NCBI GenBank assembly: GCA_017511005.1
Contig: JAFWLP010000030.1
Location: 1-47,611 of the forward strand
Source of the DNA: Clostridiales bacterium
Lineage (GTDB): Bacteria; Bacillota; Clostridia; Saccharofermentanales; Saccharofermentanaceae
DNA length: 47,611 nucleotides
Reading direction: 5' to 3'
The position numbers were made by a program, and so were the translations under genes. This document shows, one piece after another, positions 8,820 through 17,220 of the stretch. The first letter of the stretch is position 1; each line of letters starts with the position of its first letter. The notes beneath the pieces were generated by a model. It was not told the origin of the DNA. It made no database searches and worked only from the letters and a program-made list of their open reading frames with translations.

Positions 8820-10689
8820 CAGCAAGATAGCTGACAGGATGATCGCCGCCGGTGATAAGACCGGATATTACGCGGAAAGAGTCTATTTGTATGGACTTGT
8901 TTTTTTCCTTGCTTCACAGGCGTGCTTATTGTCCGCTTCCGTATCGCAGGTATTCTATTATGTGCTTTTCTATGCCGGTGCGGCCCTTCTGGCCGTTGCC
9001 GGCATATACCGCGCGGTATTCACTTCTTTCAGTGATCTTCGAAAAGCTCTGCCGGTAATTTCCGTTTTGCTTATCGGTCTGGCGTATTTCCTTTATTCGG
9101 TCAGAACAGAGGGCGTTACAGATGCCCTGGTCTATCTGCTGATCGCATTTGCGATCGCGGGTGCCGTAAACGTCAAAGCCGGTCATATCCTTATTGCGGG
9201 TATCATCGGTAATCTCGTCATGATCATAAATAACGTGTATACGAACTTTGTCAGGGCGGATGAACCATTCATAAACACGCATACAAGCAATGATTTCTTC
9301 TATTTCGGAGATGACCTGTTCTACTTCAGCAAGATGAATAACCGTTCCACCACGGACTGGGCTTCTCATTATTTCTGGATCATTGTCGCTTATCTCTGGA
9401 TCAGGGGAAAAAAGATCACCTGGGGAGAGATACTGGCAGGTTTCGCACTGGATGCGCTTGTATATTCAATGACCGGCGCAGCAACATCGCTGGTCTGTAT
9501 CTCACTGGCTCTGCTTATAACTCTTGTCTATAAACTGTATCTGACTTTCAGCGCTCATCCTGACAGTAAAAAAGCATCCGGATCAGAGAACAAAGGATCA
9601 GCATTATCCGCTTTGGCCGGAAAGATCCTGGGATTCTGTTCAAGGTATTCCTTTGTCATTATTGCGGCCCTGATGATCGTTCTTACGTTGTCATATAACA
9701 TCGGCAATCCTTTGATGTACAGGCTGAACCGTCTTCTGCACGAACGTCTGGCTTTGGGGCAGCGGGGCATTATCGAGCATGGAGTCCATCTGCTCGCTTC
9801 CGGTGTGCCGATCTACGGAAATGATTCCACCATAGACTACTTCTACAATTTCCTGGATTGCTCTTATATCTCGGTCCTTGTAAGAATGGGTATCCTTCCG
9901 TTTGTCTTTTATATCGGGAGCATGACGGCAGTTCAGTCAAAGCATAAGAAATACCTGTACGGTTCCTTGCTGATTGCAGTCTGCGCATTGTCTTGCATCG
10001 AGGAGCATCACCTGACGGAGATACCTTATAACTTTTTTATCCTGATTCTTTTCGCAGATCTTGATACAGAGAAGAGCGAAAAGTCATTTGATGCCGTCAG
10101 AAGCAGCAAGAAGGATCCCGGCTTGATGATAAACATTGCCGCAGTTGCTTTGTCTATCGTTTTTGCCGCTGCGGCCGTCTGGGTCAATTATCCGAGATAT
10201 ACCGCCGTAAAGGAATGCGACAGGCTTGATGAGAAAGCGACGGAGATATATTACTCGCTGCAGAATAACCTTGATGATCTGGTGGAGAGCGGGCAGTGGC
10301 AGGAGCAGACTGCTCTAATGAGTTCCGCTCAGTTGGGCGAGGTCCTCTCGGAACCGTACGATTATCCTGCCGTGACCGGCAATACATGGAAAGAAGCGAT
10401 CAAGGATACGAAGGTTCATTCTTTTTATTCGGTTCCGTATGATGCTTCGGGCAATGACGGATCTTATGACGTGCTCGAAATGCTGATCTCCGGTGAAACA
10501 AAGGAGCTTATAGGCAGCGGCAGTGTCGTCATCGAATATGATGCTGCAGCCGGCAGTATATATTCAGTATGGTATTCGGATAAATCCGGCTGCAGACCTG
10601 TACTCGGAGGAAGACCGATGCACAGATCGGAGCGGTTAAGGCTTGGCGATGACATGGAAGGTTATTCAACGGGTGGTGTAAATGGCTGA
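8785..10689 (+). CDS. Polytopic membrane protein, Wzy/O-antigen-ligase-like
   Basis: Integral membrane protein of about 630 residues. About ten or more hydrophobic segments fill the first 480 residues, then a soluble part (about 490-634) follows a last membrane segment and should be extracytoplasmic. The arrangement of a large loop containing RLNRLLHERLALGQRG and later DCSYISVLVRMG before two more membrane segments resembles polysaccharide polymerases and ligases of the Wzy/WaaL type; this is an inference from topology, not a firm family match. Start is uncertain: TTG 8785 has a GAGGA five to six bases upstream but overlaps the Clp gene by 35 bases; GTG 8809 and ATG 8839 are alternatives. Its end overlaps the following lipoprotein gene by 8 bases. 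Confidence 0.6.
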   Translation: MFSIRSRRVSSNSKIADRMIAAGDKTGYYAERVYLYGLVFFLASQACLLSASVSQVFYYVLFYAGAALLAVAGIYRAVFTSFSDLRKALPVISVLLIGLAYFLYSVRTEGVTDALVYLLIAFAIAGAVNVKAGHILIAGIIGNLVMIINNVYTNFVRADEPFINTHTSNDFFYFGDDLFYFSKMNNRSTTDWASHYFWIIVAYLWIRGKKITWGEILAGFALDALVYSMTGAATSLVCISLALLITLVYKLYLTFSAHPDSKKASGSENKGSALSALAGKILGFCSRYSFVIIAALMIVLTLSYNIGNPLMYRLNRLLHERLALGQRGIIEHGVHLLASGVPIYGNDSTIDYFYNFLDCSYISVLVRMGILPFVFYIGSMTAVQSKHKKYLYGSLLIAVCALSCIEEHHLTEIPYNFFILILFADLDTEKSEKSFDAVRSSKKDPGLMINIAAVALSIVFAAAAVWVNYPRYTAVKECDRLDEKATEIYYSLQNNLDDLVESGQWQEQTALMSSAQLGEVLSEPYDYPAVTGNTWKEAIKDTKVHSFYSVPYDASGNDGSYDVLEMLISGETKELIGSGSVVIEYDAAAGSIYSVWYSDKSGCRPVLGGRPMHRSERLRLGDDMEGYSTGGVNG

Positions 10690-12247
10690 CCGTTCAATGA
10701 AAGCAGTAAGAATGATTATTGTAAGGATTACGGCGTTGATCCTTGTGGTATCTTTTGCTTTTTCTTTATGTTCATGCGCGAAAGACAACAGGGATTTTGA
10801 CGGTACCCGATTCTCAAAGACAAGGAAGATCACGGTACTAGTTGATTCTAGTACTGATAACTCTTCTGATCTGACTGTCGGCACGTCAGCCGTTGCATCA
10901 TATATCCATGACAGAGTGCTTAGCGAATGCAATATCGACGTGACGTTTGTGGAATCGTATAAGCTTGATTTCCATAACGGGATTGCTACCGACATCTCGT
11001 TTACCGATAACTATAATGAACTTGCGACGTATTACAGGATGGGTGCGGTTATCAATCTCTCGCCATATCTCAATGAATATGCCGATTCACTGACTGATCT
11101 GACAGACTTGCTCGGTAATGAGAACCTGTATTACTGCAATGATGATCCCGGTGAGATATGGTGCCTTAATTCGAAGGATGATCACCCTGAAGCGAGGGTT
11201 ACTTTTATCAGAAAAGACTGGCTTGAGAAACTTGGACTTGATGCTCCGTCAGATATTGATGGGCTTCACGAATGTCTCGTTGCATTCCGTGACAATGCGG
11301 AGCTGCTTCTGGGAGACGACGCTTCCCGCATGATACCTTTCCTCATAGATTCGGAACCGGGAATAAGCGCGAAGCCGCTTTTCGATTCATGTCTGGACAC
11401 TTCGGTCAGCGGCAGGGAGTTTTTCGCGCACGGTTACTGCAGGGACATGCAGGATGGATACAGTGATGGTCTCAGGATCCTGAACGGATGGTATCTGGAA
11501 GGTCTTCTGCCAAGTGATTTTATGAACATAAGCCCTCTGACCAGGGAATCGTATGAACCTGTCGAGTATGGCTATGTCGGCGCATTCTGCTCCCAATACG
11601 ATTATCTGTATGCTAACGGTGAGAACTCTCACATCAGCGCGCTTCATAAGAACTGCGGGGATGAAGCAGATTATATAGCCGTAAATACTTTTAAAGACCG
11701 TTACGGCGCTTACACCGCATGGCAGGAGGATTATCTCCATGAGGAAGATACCAGAATATTCATGCCGTCGACATGCTCCGATCCTCTCGCATGTCTTGTA
11801 TATCTCAACTGGATCTCAAACAGTGATAACATCTCTGAGATCAGGGCTCTAAATTCCGGTGATCCCTACACATACGACAGATTTCTTATAACCTGCCGTG
11901 ACATGTTCCGGAGAGATGACTTAAGTAATGATCCCGCCTGTGAATCCGCACGGAAAACCGCAATGGACGTCGAATTCATTCACCACGGAAATATGTGCGT
12001 AAGCTACGATCCTGAAGTGTTCAATTTCATCAGATCGGAAACAGATTACTATGCTGAATATCATGATTCCGCAAAGGATTATACTAACAGCGTGATCAGT
12101 GCAGGCGAGGGGAGCTTCGATGCTGTTCTGGATGAACAATATAACATCTGTAAGGAAAGAGGCTCATGGATCCTGTATCTGGCCAGAGACGAGGAATGGG
12201 TCAAGGTCATGGAACAGGGCAACAGATATCCCCGTGTGAGAAACTGA
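10682..12247 (+). CDS. Lipoprotein resembling extracellular solute-binding protein
   Basis: A 521-residue secreted lipoprotein: basic N-terminus, hydrophobic stretch, and lipobox LCSC with Cys32 as the probable lipidated residue. The mature part has features of family 1 / LipO-type binding proteins: an early beta-strand (RKITVLVDSS), a segment like NELATYYRMGAVINLSPYL, RKDWLEKLGLD, and Trp/Tyr-rich ligand-type regions. The ATG at 10682 overlaps the upstream membrane protein stop by 8 bases and has GGTGG six bases before it, so the two are probably made together. No ABC permease or ATPase adjoins it, so it may serve glycan binding or surface assembly with the polymerase-like partner rather than uptake. 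Confidence 0.65.
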   Translation: MADRSMKAVRMIIVRITALILVVSFAFSLCSCAKDNRDFDGTRFSKTRKITVLVDSSTDNSSDLTVGTSAVASYIHDRVLSECNIDVTFVESYKLDFHNGIATDISFTDNYNELATYYRMGAVINLSPYLNEYADSLTDLTDLLGNENLYYCNDDPGEIWCLNSKDDHPEARVTFIRKDWLEKLGLDAPSDIDGLHECLVAFRDNAELLLGDDASRMIPFLIDSEPGISAKPLFDSCLDTSVSGREFFAHGYCRDMQDGYSDGLRILNGWYLEGLLPSDFMNISPLTRESYEPVEYGYVGAFCSQYDYLYANGENSHISALHKNCGDEADYIAVNTFKDRYGAYTAWQEDYLHEEDTRIFMPSTCSDPLACLVYLNWISNSDNISEIRALNSGDPYTYDRFLITCRDMFRRDDLSNDPACESARKTAMDVEFIHHGNMCVSYDPEVFNFIRSETDYYAEYHDSAKDYTNSVISAGEGSFDAVLDEQYNICKERGSWILYLARDEEWVKVMEQGNRYPRVRN

Positions 12248-12319
12248 CGGGATTTACTGGAATGAAGTGTCTCATTAGAGAAAATAAGAGTGTGCACAAA
12301 AACGTACGTTTTTTCCAAT

Positions 12320-12376
12320 AAAAAGGTACGCCAAAGAGCAAATAACCCTAAAATTGCTCCAGATCGTACCTTTTTT
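12320..12376 (+). terminator. Long hairpin, probable terminator of the lipoprotein operon
   Basis: AAAAAGGTACG (12320-12330) pairs with CGTACCTTTTT (12365-12375); inside, after a symmetric 5-base internal loop, GAGCAA (12336-12341) pairs with TTGCTC (12354-12359). The T-run ends the structure, as in an intrinsic terminator. It also borders the 62-bp array. Confidence 0.6.
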
Positions 12377-12586
12377 GGCGGAAATCGGTACACTTTTGAG
12401 CACAGTAAATCTTACACGCAACTGTGTTGTTTTCGGGCCCAAATGTGCACGCCGGCGAGTAAACCTCGCAAATTTGCACGCAACTGTGTTGTTTTCGGGT
12501 CCAAATGTGCACGCCGGCGAGTAAACCTCGCAAATTTGCACGCGAGCGTACTCGATTTTCGCGAAAATCAGCACACTTGCGTGCAC
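12354..12586. repeat. Degenerate tandem array with 62-bp period
   Basis: Two nearly identical 62-base units occupy 12415-12476 and 12477-12538, differing at one position (C in GGGCCC against T). A diverged copy precedes them (about 12354-12414, sharing the TTTT-G-rich-AAAT then GTACAC pattern) and another follows (from 12539), which contains the perfect 16-base palindrome GATTTTCGCGAAAATC at 12554-12569. The period is not a multiple of three, and apparent reading frames through it are repeat artefacts. The whole 12248-12696 interval is otherwise gene-free and lies between convergent genes. Confidence 0.85.
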
Positions 12587-12640
12587 TCAGCCTTTCGGCG
12601 GGAGATTGGTTACTCATGCCTGTCTATCTTCAAAAGTAAA

Positions 12641-12672
12641 CGGGGTATCTCATTTGATCTTGAGATACCCCG
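12641..12672. terminator. Bidirectional hairpin between convergent genes
   Basis: CGGGGTATCTCA (12641-12652) and TGAGATACCCCG (12661-12672) form a perfect 12-bp stem with an 8-base loop. It sits just past the end of the reverse-strand gene. T-runs are poor on both sides, so termination strength is uncertain, but the position fits a shared terminator. Confidence 0.7.
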
Positions 12673-12696
12673 TAAAACATTTAATTGTTGTTGTTA

Positions 12697-15543
12697 TTAC
12701 TTATTCCATTCGAAGAATGCGTAATTGTAACCGTAAAGGCTTACACCTGAACTTGTCGAAACATAAACGGTGAATGTGTAGGTCTCGCCGGGTTCAACAG
12801 TGATGTCCTTAGGAACGCCCCTGTATGCTTCTCCGTCTCCCGTGAATGTCATTCCTTCAGATGTAACTTCAGTGATGGTTGAATCGCAGAAGATGTTGAT
12901 ATCAAGACCCTTAAGGGACTTAGGCAGGCTTGCAAGCTTACGGCTCTTGTTTGTCAGTTCGATATCGAACTTGAAACCGCCTGCGGTAGTGGAGAATCTT
13001 GTTATGTTAGTGCTGAAGCTGGTGACACATACTCCGTCAGATGTGTCTTTGGCTGTTGTCTGCCTCGTTCTTTCAGTGGTTTCCTCTGTTGTCTCCTCAA
13101 CGGTTGTCGTTTCTTCAGTTGTTGTCTCTTCCGTTGTGGTAGTAGCTTCCGTGGTTTCCTCTGTTGTTTCTTCGGCGGTGGTAGTTGCTTCTGTTGTTGC
13201 TTCAGTTACGGTAGTGGTAACTTCAGTCTCTTCCTTTGAAGAAGCGGATGTTTCCGTAGCAACCGTTGCGATCGTCTCTATGGATCTCTGACCAAGGAGA
13301 TTCTTGATGATACCTGTGTTGTCAAGGATCCAAAGAACGGCTATGGCAACGATAATGATCGCAAGGAATGTGATAAGACCTGCAAGTCCCGGATCTTTCT
13401 GGGCCTTGGGTTCCTTCTTTTTCTTAGGCTTGTTGACCGTGGTAACAGGTGAGATGGTCTTGTTGTCATGATGAGAACCGGATGCCTGATTGGCATTTGC
13501 ATTCGCATTGGCGTTGGCATTCATGACACCTCTTGTTGCAGCAACAGGCTGTTTGCTCCTAGGCTCGAAAGGTGAGTTTGCAGGATTGATAGGAGCGGGC
13601 TGATTCTGAACCGTTCCGGGTCTGTGAGCATGCTCGGCTGTTGTTTCAGGTTTTGACTGGGCAGGTCCGGGTGCCGGAGCAGGCTTAACGGGTCCCGGTG
13701 CGGGAGCGGGTGCTGCTTTTGCCTGGGCAGGTGCTTCAGCAGGCTTTGCCGGAGCAGCGGCAGGCTTCTGAGCTTCGTTAGCCTTGGTACTAGCAGAAGC
13801 GGCAGGTCTCTGAAGAGGTTTCTCGCCTTCGGCAGGTGCCTTAACGGGATCAAATTTCTGAGCAGCGGGACGTACTGATTCTGCCGGTTTTGAAGCAGCA
13901 GGGGCAGCAGGAGCCTTATGAGCAGCCGCTGCGGTTGCAGCGGTTGCTGCCGTGATCGTAGCTGCCGTTGCGGCTACTGCAGCCGTATTTGACTTTGCAG
14001 GTTCGGCAGGTTTTGCCGATGCTGCAGGTCTTGTGGGTGTTGGCGATGCAGAAGCGGCCGGTCTGGTCTGTGCTGCCGCAGCTGCAGGTCTGGCCGGAGC
14101 CTGGGAAGCAGGAGCTGCAGGCTTAACAGGTTCAGCGGGTTTTGCAGAAGCAGCAGGCCTGGAAGGTGCTGTTGTTTGCGGTGCCGCAGGCTGAGGTGCT
14201 TTCTGAGTAAAAGTCTGCGGTGCAGCCTGTGGTGCATGAGGAGCAGCTGCAGGTCTTGTCGGTGCAGCTGCGGATGCAGGTGTTGAAGCAGGAGCTGCAG
14301 GCTTGACACTTGCAGGAGCCGGAGCAGCTGAAGGAGCTGCAGGTTTGACAGATTCAGCAGGTCTTGCCGAAGCGGCAGGCCTTGTTGAAACGAAGGGTGC
14401 AGCGGCGGGTTTAGCGGGTTCAGCAGCTTTGAGAGGCTTGTTAAGATCTTCTCTCTTCTCGGCAACTACGTTTGCTGCGGGATTAAAAGGCTGAGCGGGC
14501 TTTGCTGCCTCGGCAGGTCTGCCTGCAGGTGCTGACGGTGTGAAAGGTCTGAGTGAATCAGATCTGACTGCCGCTGCGGCTTCTTCAGCCTCCTGAGCAG
14601 CCTGAGCTGCCTGAGTGGGTGTAGTAAATACATCAGTCTTGTTTGCAGAAGGATAAGGTCTGTAACCTGCAGACTGTGCAGAAGGTCTGTTTGCAGGGGA
14701 TACGGGCTTTTGCTTTTCCTGAGCCTGTGATAAAGGTGATGAAGCCGGTGAAACAGGAGCAGCAGGTGCTGCAGGTTTTGCCGTTCCGGGAATGTCAACG
14801 TTTATGGGCTTGGGAGGTTCGGGAACTTCAGCGTTCACGAACGGGCTCGTCTTCTTGTCGTGTTCCGAAGTAGCATAATCAAGACCGTTGCCTGATTTAA
14901 ATATCTTATCGCTGCCGGGTTTTGTCTGCGCGTTATTGGAACCTGAATCAATATCATTGAATTTGGGAAGAGATCCCTTGGGCGGTTGAGGTACCTGGGG
15001 AGCCGGAGCAGGCTTGTCAAAAGTGCCGCCGTCCTTGGGGAAGGCAGGTGCTGCCGGTGCGAATACGGGTTTAGTCTCTGCGCTGGAGCTCTTTGCAGGT
15101 GCAACAGGCGCGAAAGCGGGCTTAGCCTCTTGGGCAGCACTCTTTGCCGGGTCTGCCGGTGTGAAAGCAGGCTTAGCTTCTGCGGCAACACTCTTTGCAG
15201 GTTCCTGAGGAGCAGCCGGAGTGAAAGCGGGCCTGGTATCCGCAGTGTTCTTTGCCGGCTCTTCAGGTGCCTTGTAAGGCTTGAAGGCGGTTATAGAGGA
15301 GTCATATTCGAAATTGTCGAATTCATCCATAAAACTGTCATGGTCAGAACTGAATTCAAAACTGCTTTTTGCACTGCCAATGGTATTATCAGCGTTTTCT
15401 TTTGACTCTTTAAGCTTGTCTGCAACAGATTCGGTCTTGTCGCCCGGTTTAAACTGCACCGCGAAAGAAGAATCAATAAAATCATCTTTGCGCTCAGGCT
15501 TGTTAGGACCGTTAAAGTTAAAATCGTCAGGATTGTTAGGCAT
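12697..15543 (-). CDS. Pro/Ala-rich single-pass membrane protein with Thr/Glu linker and C-terminal beta domain
   Basis: A 948-residue protein of unknown function. Residues about 1-95 are acidic with Asp/Phe motifs (DDFNFNG, SFMDEFDNFEYDS). Residues about 95-700 are low-complexity and rich in Pro, Ala and Lys, with recurring units such as AKPAAP, RPAASAKPAEP and an Ala-Asn run. A Lys-rich stop (KPKKKKEPKAQK) precedes one membrane segment at about 719-742. Then comes a Thr/Glu linker (about 771-836, units like EETTEETT) and a 110-residue domain with beta-strand character and a DITVEPGETYTFTVYV motif. No signal peptide is present, so the likely topology is long tail inside, linker and beta domain outside. 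An AAGGAGA ribosome site precedes the ATG. The Ala/Pro coding gives unusually repetitive DNA. Confidence 0.85.
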   Translation of the reverse strand: MPNNPDDFNFNGPNKPERKDDFIDSSFAVQFKPGDKTESVADKLKESKENADNTIGSAKSSFEFSSDHDSFMDEFDNFEYDSSITAFKPYKAPEEPAKNTADTRPAFTPAAPQEPAKSVAAEAKPAFTPADPAKSAAQEAKPAFAPVAPAKSSSAETKPVFAPAAPAFPKDGGTFDKPAPAPQVPQPPKGSLPKFNDIDSGSNNAQTKPGSDKIFKSGNGLDYATSEHDKKTSPFVNAEVPEPPKPINVDIPGTAKPAAPAAPVSPASSPLSQAQEKQKPVSPANRPSAQSAGYRPYPSANKTDVFTTPTQAAQAAQEAEEAAAAVRSDSLRPFTPSAPAGRPAEAAKPAQPFNPAANVVAEKREDLNKPLKAAEPAKPAAAPFVSTRPAASARPAESVKPAAPSAAPAPASVKPAAPASTPASAAAPTRPAAAPHAPQAAPQTFTQKAPQPAAPQTTAPSRPAASAKPAEPVKPAAPASQAPARPAAAAAQTRPAASASPTPTRPAASAKPAEPAKSNTAAVAATAATITAATAATAAAAHKAPAAPAASKPAESVRPAAQKFDPVKAPAEGEKPLQRPAASASTKANEAQKPAAAPAKPAEAPAQAKAAPAPAPGPVKPAPAPGPAQSKPETTAEHAHRPGTVQNQPAPINPANSPFEPRSKQPVAATRGVMNANANANANANQASGSHHDNKTISPVTTVNKPKKKKEPKAQKDPGLAGLITFLAIIIVAIAVLWILDNTGIIKNLLGQRSIETIATVATETSASSKEETEVTTTVTEATTEATTTAEETTEETTEATTTTEETTTEETTTVEETTEETTERTRQTTAKDTSDGVCVTSFSTNITRFSTTAGGFKFDIELTNKSRKLASLPKSLKGLDINIFCDSTITEVTSEGMTFTGDGEAYRGVPKDITVEPGETYTFTVYVSTSSGVSLYGYNYAFFEWNK

Positions 15544-15577
15544 TAGTCTAATCTCCTTTTTATAAATAATTATCTAA

Positions 15578-15605
15578 ATTTTAGCGAATATGAGTTTTCA
15601 ATCAA
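15578..15605 (-). promoter_or_regulatory. Promoter of the 948-residue protein gene
   Basis: On the reverse strand TTGATT (15605-15600), 16-base spacer, TAAAAT (15583-15578), about 35 bases before the start codon. Confidence 0.55.
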
Positions 15606-15662
15606 TAAGTTTATGTTACGGTTTGTTGTCTTTTTAAATGATGCGAAGGGGCATCATGTGCC

Positions 15663-15691
15663 TTGACTTTGAACAGTCATGATGTTAATAT
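15663..15691 (+). promoter_or_regulatory. Promoter of tRNA-Leu/tRNA-fMet
   Basis: TTGACT (15663-15668), 17-base spacer, TAATAT (15686-15691), 21 bases before the tRNA-Leu 5' end. It is the only clear promoter before the two tRNAs. Confidence 0.75.
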
Positions 15692-15712
15692 CATGTTCGC
15701 ACTTACGGATAG

Positions 15713-15799
15713 GCTCGTGTGGCGGAATTGGCAGACGCAACGGACTTAAAATCCGTCGGAGTAAAATCCGTACCGGTTCAAGTCCGGTCACGAGCACCA
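15713..15799 (+). tRNA. tRNA-Leu (anticodon TAA)
   Basis: Acceptor GCTCGTG/CACGAGC, anticodon stem ACGGA/TCCGT with loop CTTAAAA (anticodon TAA), a long class II variable arm, T-arm GGTTCAAGTCC and encoded CCA. 87 bases. Confidence 0.96.
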
Positions 15800-15828
15800 T
15801 TTATTCCTTTAAGTGCAGGCGATGATAT

Positions 15829-15905
15829 CGCGGAGTGGAGCAGTTGGTAGCTTGCCGGGCTCATAACCCGGAGGTCGTGTGGTTCGAGTCCCGCCTCCGC
15901 AACCA
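15829..15905 (+). tRNA. Initiator tRNA-fMet (anticodon CAT)
   Basis: 77-base cloverleaf with a C1/A72 mismatch at the top of the acceptor stem and three G:C pairs (GGG/CCC) next to the anticodon loop CTCATAA; both are initiator hallmarks. CCA is encoded. Confidence 0.95.
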
Positions 15906-15910
15906 GAATG

Positions 15911-15949
15911 ATAAAGGCTGATCAGGATACTGAGCAGCCTTTATTTTTG
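15911..15949 (+). terminator. Terminator after tRNA-fMet
   Basis: ATAAAGGCTG (15911-15920) pairs perfectly with CAGCCTTTAT (15935-15944), followed by TTTTT. Confidence 0.88.
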
Positions 15950-16086
15950 CTCTCAAATAATCCTGTCGGCAAAATCCTTGACTAGGATGCCGGGTTTAAT
16001 GCCGGATTTTTCAACTAAGTATGCCCGAAATAATCAACAGTAGATGATGTTTTCGGGAAAATGTCATCCACTGTCGCCAAAACCAC

Positions 16087-16172
16087 GGGTTGATGGTTGA
16101 AATAACAGAGGCGAAAAGACATAGTGGATGGGTGATAGTTGAAAAACAGGGGATTGGAAAGACATTTGTGTT
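16087..16172. repeat. Degenerate 43-bp tandem duplication in gap before redox operon
   Basis: The gap 15950-16240 has no gene. Within it 16087-16129 and 16130-16172 align as two diverged 43-base units; both start GGGT, share GTTGAAA and AACAG, and both contain GAAAGACAT or GAAAAGACAT. An imperfect inverted repeat also links CATCCACTGTCGCC (16065-16078) with the segment 16110-16130. A TATAAT lies at 16173-16178 but without a good -35. Confidence 0.5.
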
Positions 16173-16240
16173 TATAATTTCTGCCCGTTGACCTATGCTA
16201 AAATAGTGCCGTAAATCCATTGTCTGAAAAGAGGATGAAC

Positions 16241-17077
16241 ATGAGAAAATCGGCCAAGTATATCAGTGTTATTCTGGCATTTGCATTGTCGCTTGCGGGA
16301 CTGTCATCGTGCTCGGGAAACAGCACGGCTGAAACCACGGAAAAGCCCGTGTCAAAGCCTGTTCAGGCCAATATAGAGTATGAGGTGATAAATGATTTTT
16401 CTGTTGAATGTATCGATGGTTCGGCATTCACCTTGTCAGATGAACTGAAAGAACATGAACTTGTCATGATCAATCTTTTCGCTTCGTGGTGCGGACCCTG
16501 TGCCATGGAGTTTCCGTTCATGGAGGAAGCTTGGGAGGAGTGCTCCGGTAAGGTCTCGGTGATCGCTCTCTCGTGTGAGAAGGAAGACACTGTGGAAGTA
16601 CTGAAAGACTATGCCGCGGAGATGGGCCTGAAGTTTCCCATAGGTCGTGAAGAAGGCACCGGTCTTGACAAATATGCGCCGGGTTATCCCACGTCGCTGC
16701 TCGTTGATAAAGAGGGCCGCATCCTTGCCAGAAACGTCGGTACTGATCCGAATGTCTCGAAAAACACATTCCTTGACTGGTTCGACGGATATACCGGCGA
16801 TAACTATAATCCCGCACAGTGTACATATACCGTTTATGCATATGGCATCGAGAACGGAGAGGATGTTGTCGGAGTGGTAATTAACTTCTGTTCTGACACG
16901 GCCTGCACACCCGTTACGACAACGGAAGACATGGGGAAAGCGGTTTTCCGCGGAGCTCCCGGAAAATACCACGTTCAGGTAGTAAGCGTTCCTGAAGGAT
17001 GGAAACTGGCAGACGAGGAAGAACTGTACACCGAGCCTTTCTCCGAGTCCATTTACATACCGTTCGCAAAGGAGTAA
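16241..17077 (+). CDS. TlpA-type thiol-disulfide oxidoreductase lipoprotein with C-terminal beta domain
   Basis: Extracytoplasmic thioredoxin-fold lipoprotein of 278 residues. After a signal peptide the lipobox LSSC gives Cys24 as lipidation site. A linker leads to a TlpA/ResA/AhpC-TSA domain (about 45-195) with active site ASWCGPC and the cis-Pro region GYPTSLLVDKEGR. Unlike the simple family members it has an extra 80-90 residues, with strands reading YTVYAYGIENG and YHVQVVSVPEGWKL that resemble a Cna-B/prealbumin-like fold. ATG 16241 is chosen because GAGG at 16231-16234 is 6 bases away; in-frame TTG 16220 and ATG 16235 are poorer. The next gene begins two bases after its stop, so it heads the redox operon. 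Confidence 0.88.
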   Translation: MRKSAKYISVILAFALSLAGLSSCSGNSTAETTEKPVSKPVQANIEYEVINDFSVECIDGSAFTLSDELKEHELVMINLFASWCGPCAMEFPFMEEAWEECSGKVSVIALSCEKEDTVEVLKDYAAEMGLKFPIGREEGTGLDKYAPGYPTSLLVDKEGRILARNVGTDPNVSKNTFLDWFDGYTGDNYNPAQCTYTVYAYGIENGEDVVGVVINFCSDTACTPVTTTEDMGKAVFRGAPGKYHVQVVSVPEGWKLADEEELYTEPFSESIYIPFAKE

Positions 17078-17079
17078 CT

Positions 17080-17220
17080 GTGACGCGGAAAAGAGTGATA
17101 CGGATACTGCTGTGTGCCGCAGCCGTCATATTTATAGTAGTAGGCGTTCTTAACGGCGGAGCGCGTGACGTGCTGGCCAAGGCAGTCAAGATATGCTCGG
17201 AGTGTATCGGCCTTGGATAA
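17080..17220 (+). CDS. CD1871A-type CXXC membrane peptide
   Basis: A 46-residue protein easily missed by gene finders. It has a basic N-terminus (VTRKRVIRI), one membrane helix (about 8-24) and ends in KICSECIGLG, with the two Cys as CSEC. The size, single helix, VLAKAVxICxECIGxG ending and location match the CD1871A family of CXXC peptides described from Clostridia, whose function is not established. GTG 17080 has GGAG at 17071-17074 five bases upstream, inside the end of the previous gene. Its stop overlaps the TTG start of the following NapH-like gene by 8 bases, so all are translated together. A redox or cluster-carrier role is inferred from context only. Confidence 0.85.
   Translation: MTRKRVIRILLCAAAVIFIVVGVLNGGARDVLAKAVKICSECIGLG

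Noticed and set aside
12415-12538. CRISPR interpretation of the 62-bp repeats
   Set aside because: Units abut directly with no spacers, and there are no cas genes in the window.
12275-12724. Overlapping reading frames on both strands in the 62-bp array
   Set aside because: They arise from the tandem repeat, have no ribosome site, odd composition, and the period is not a multiple of three.
12800-13291. Forward-strand frame of 163 residues rich in Val/Ser
   Set aside because: It is the complement of the Thr/Glu linker of the reverse-strand 948-residue gene; no ribosome site and pure low complexity.
13521-15191. Several 60-160 residue frames inside the Pro/Ala-rich gene
   Set aside because: All are off-frame readings of the repetitive Pro/Ala coding and have no independent start signals.
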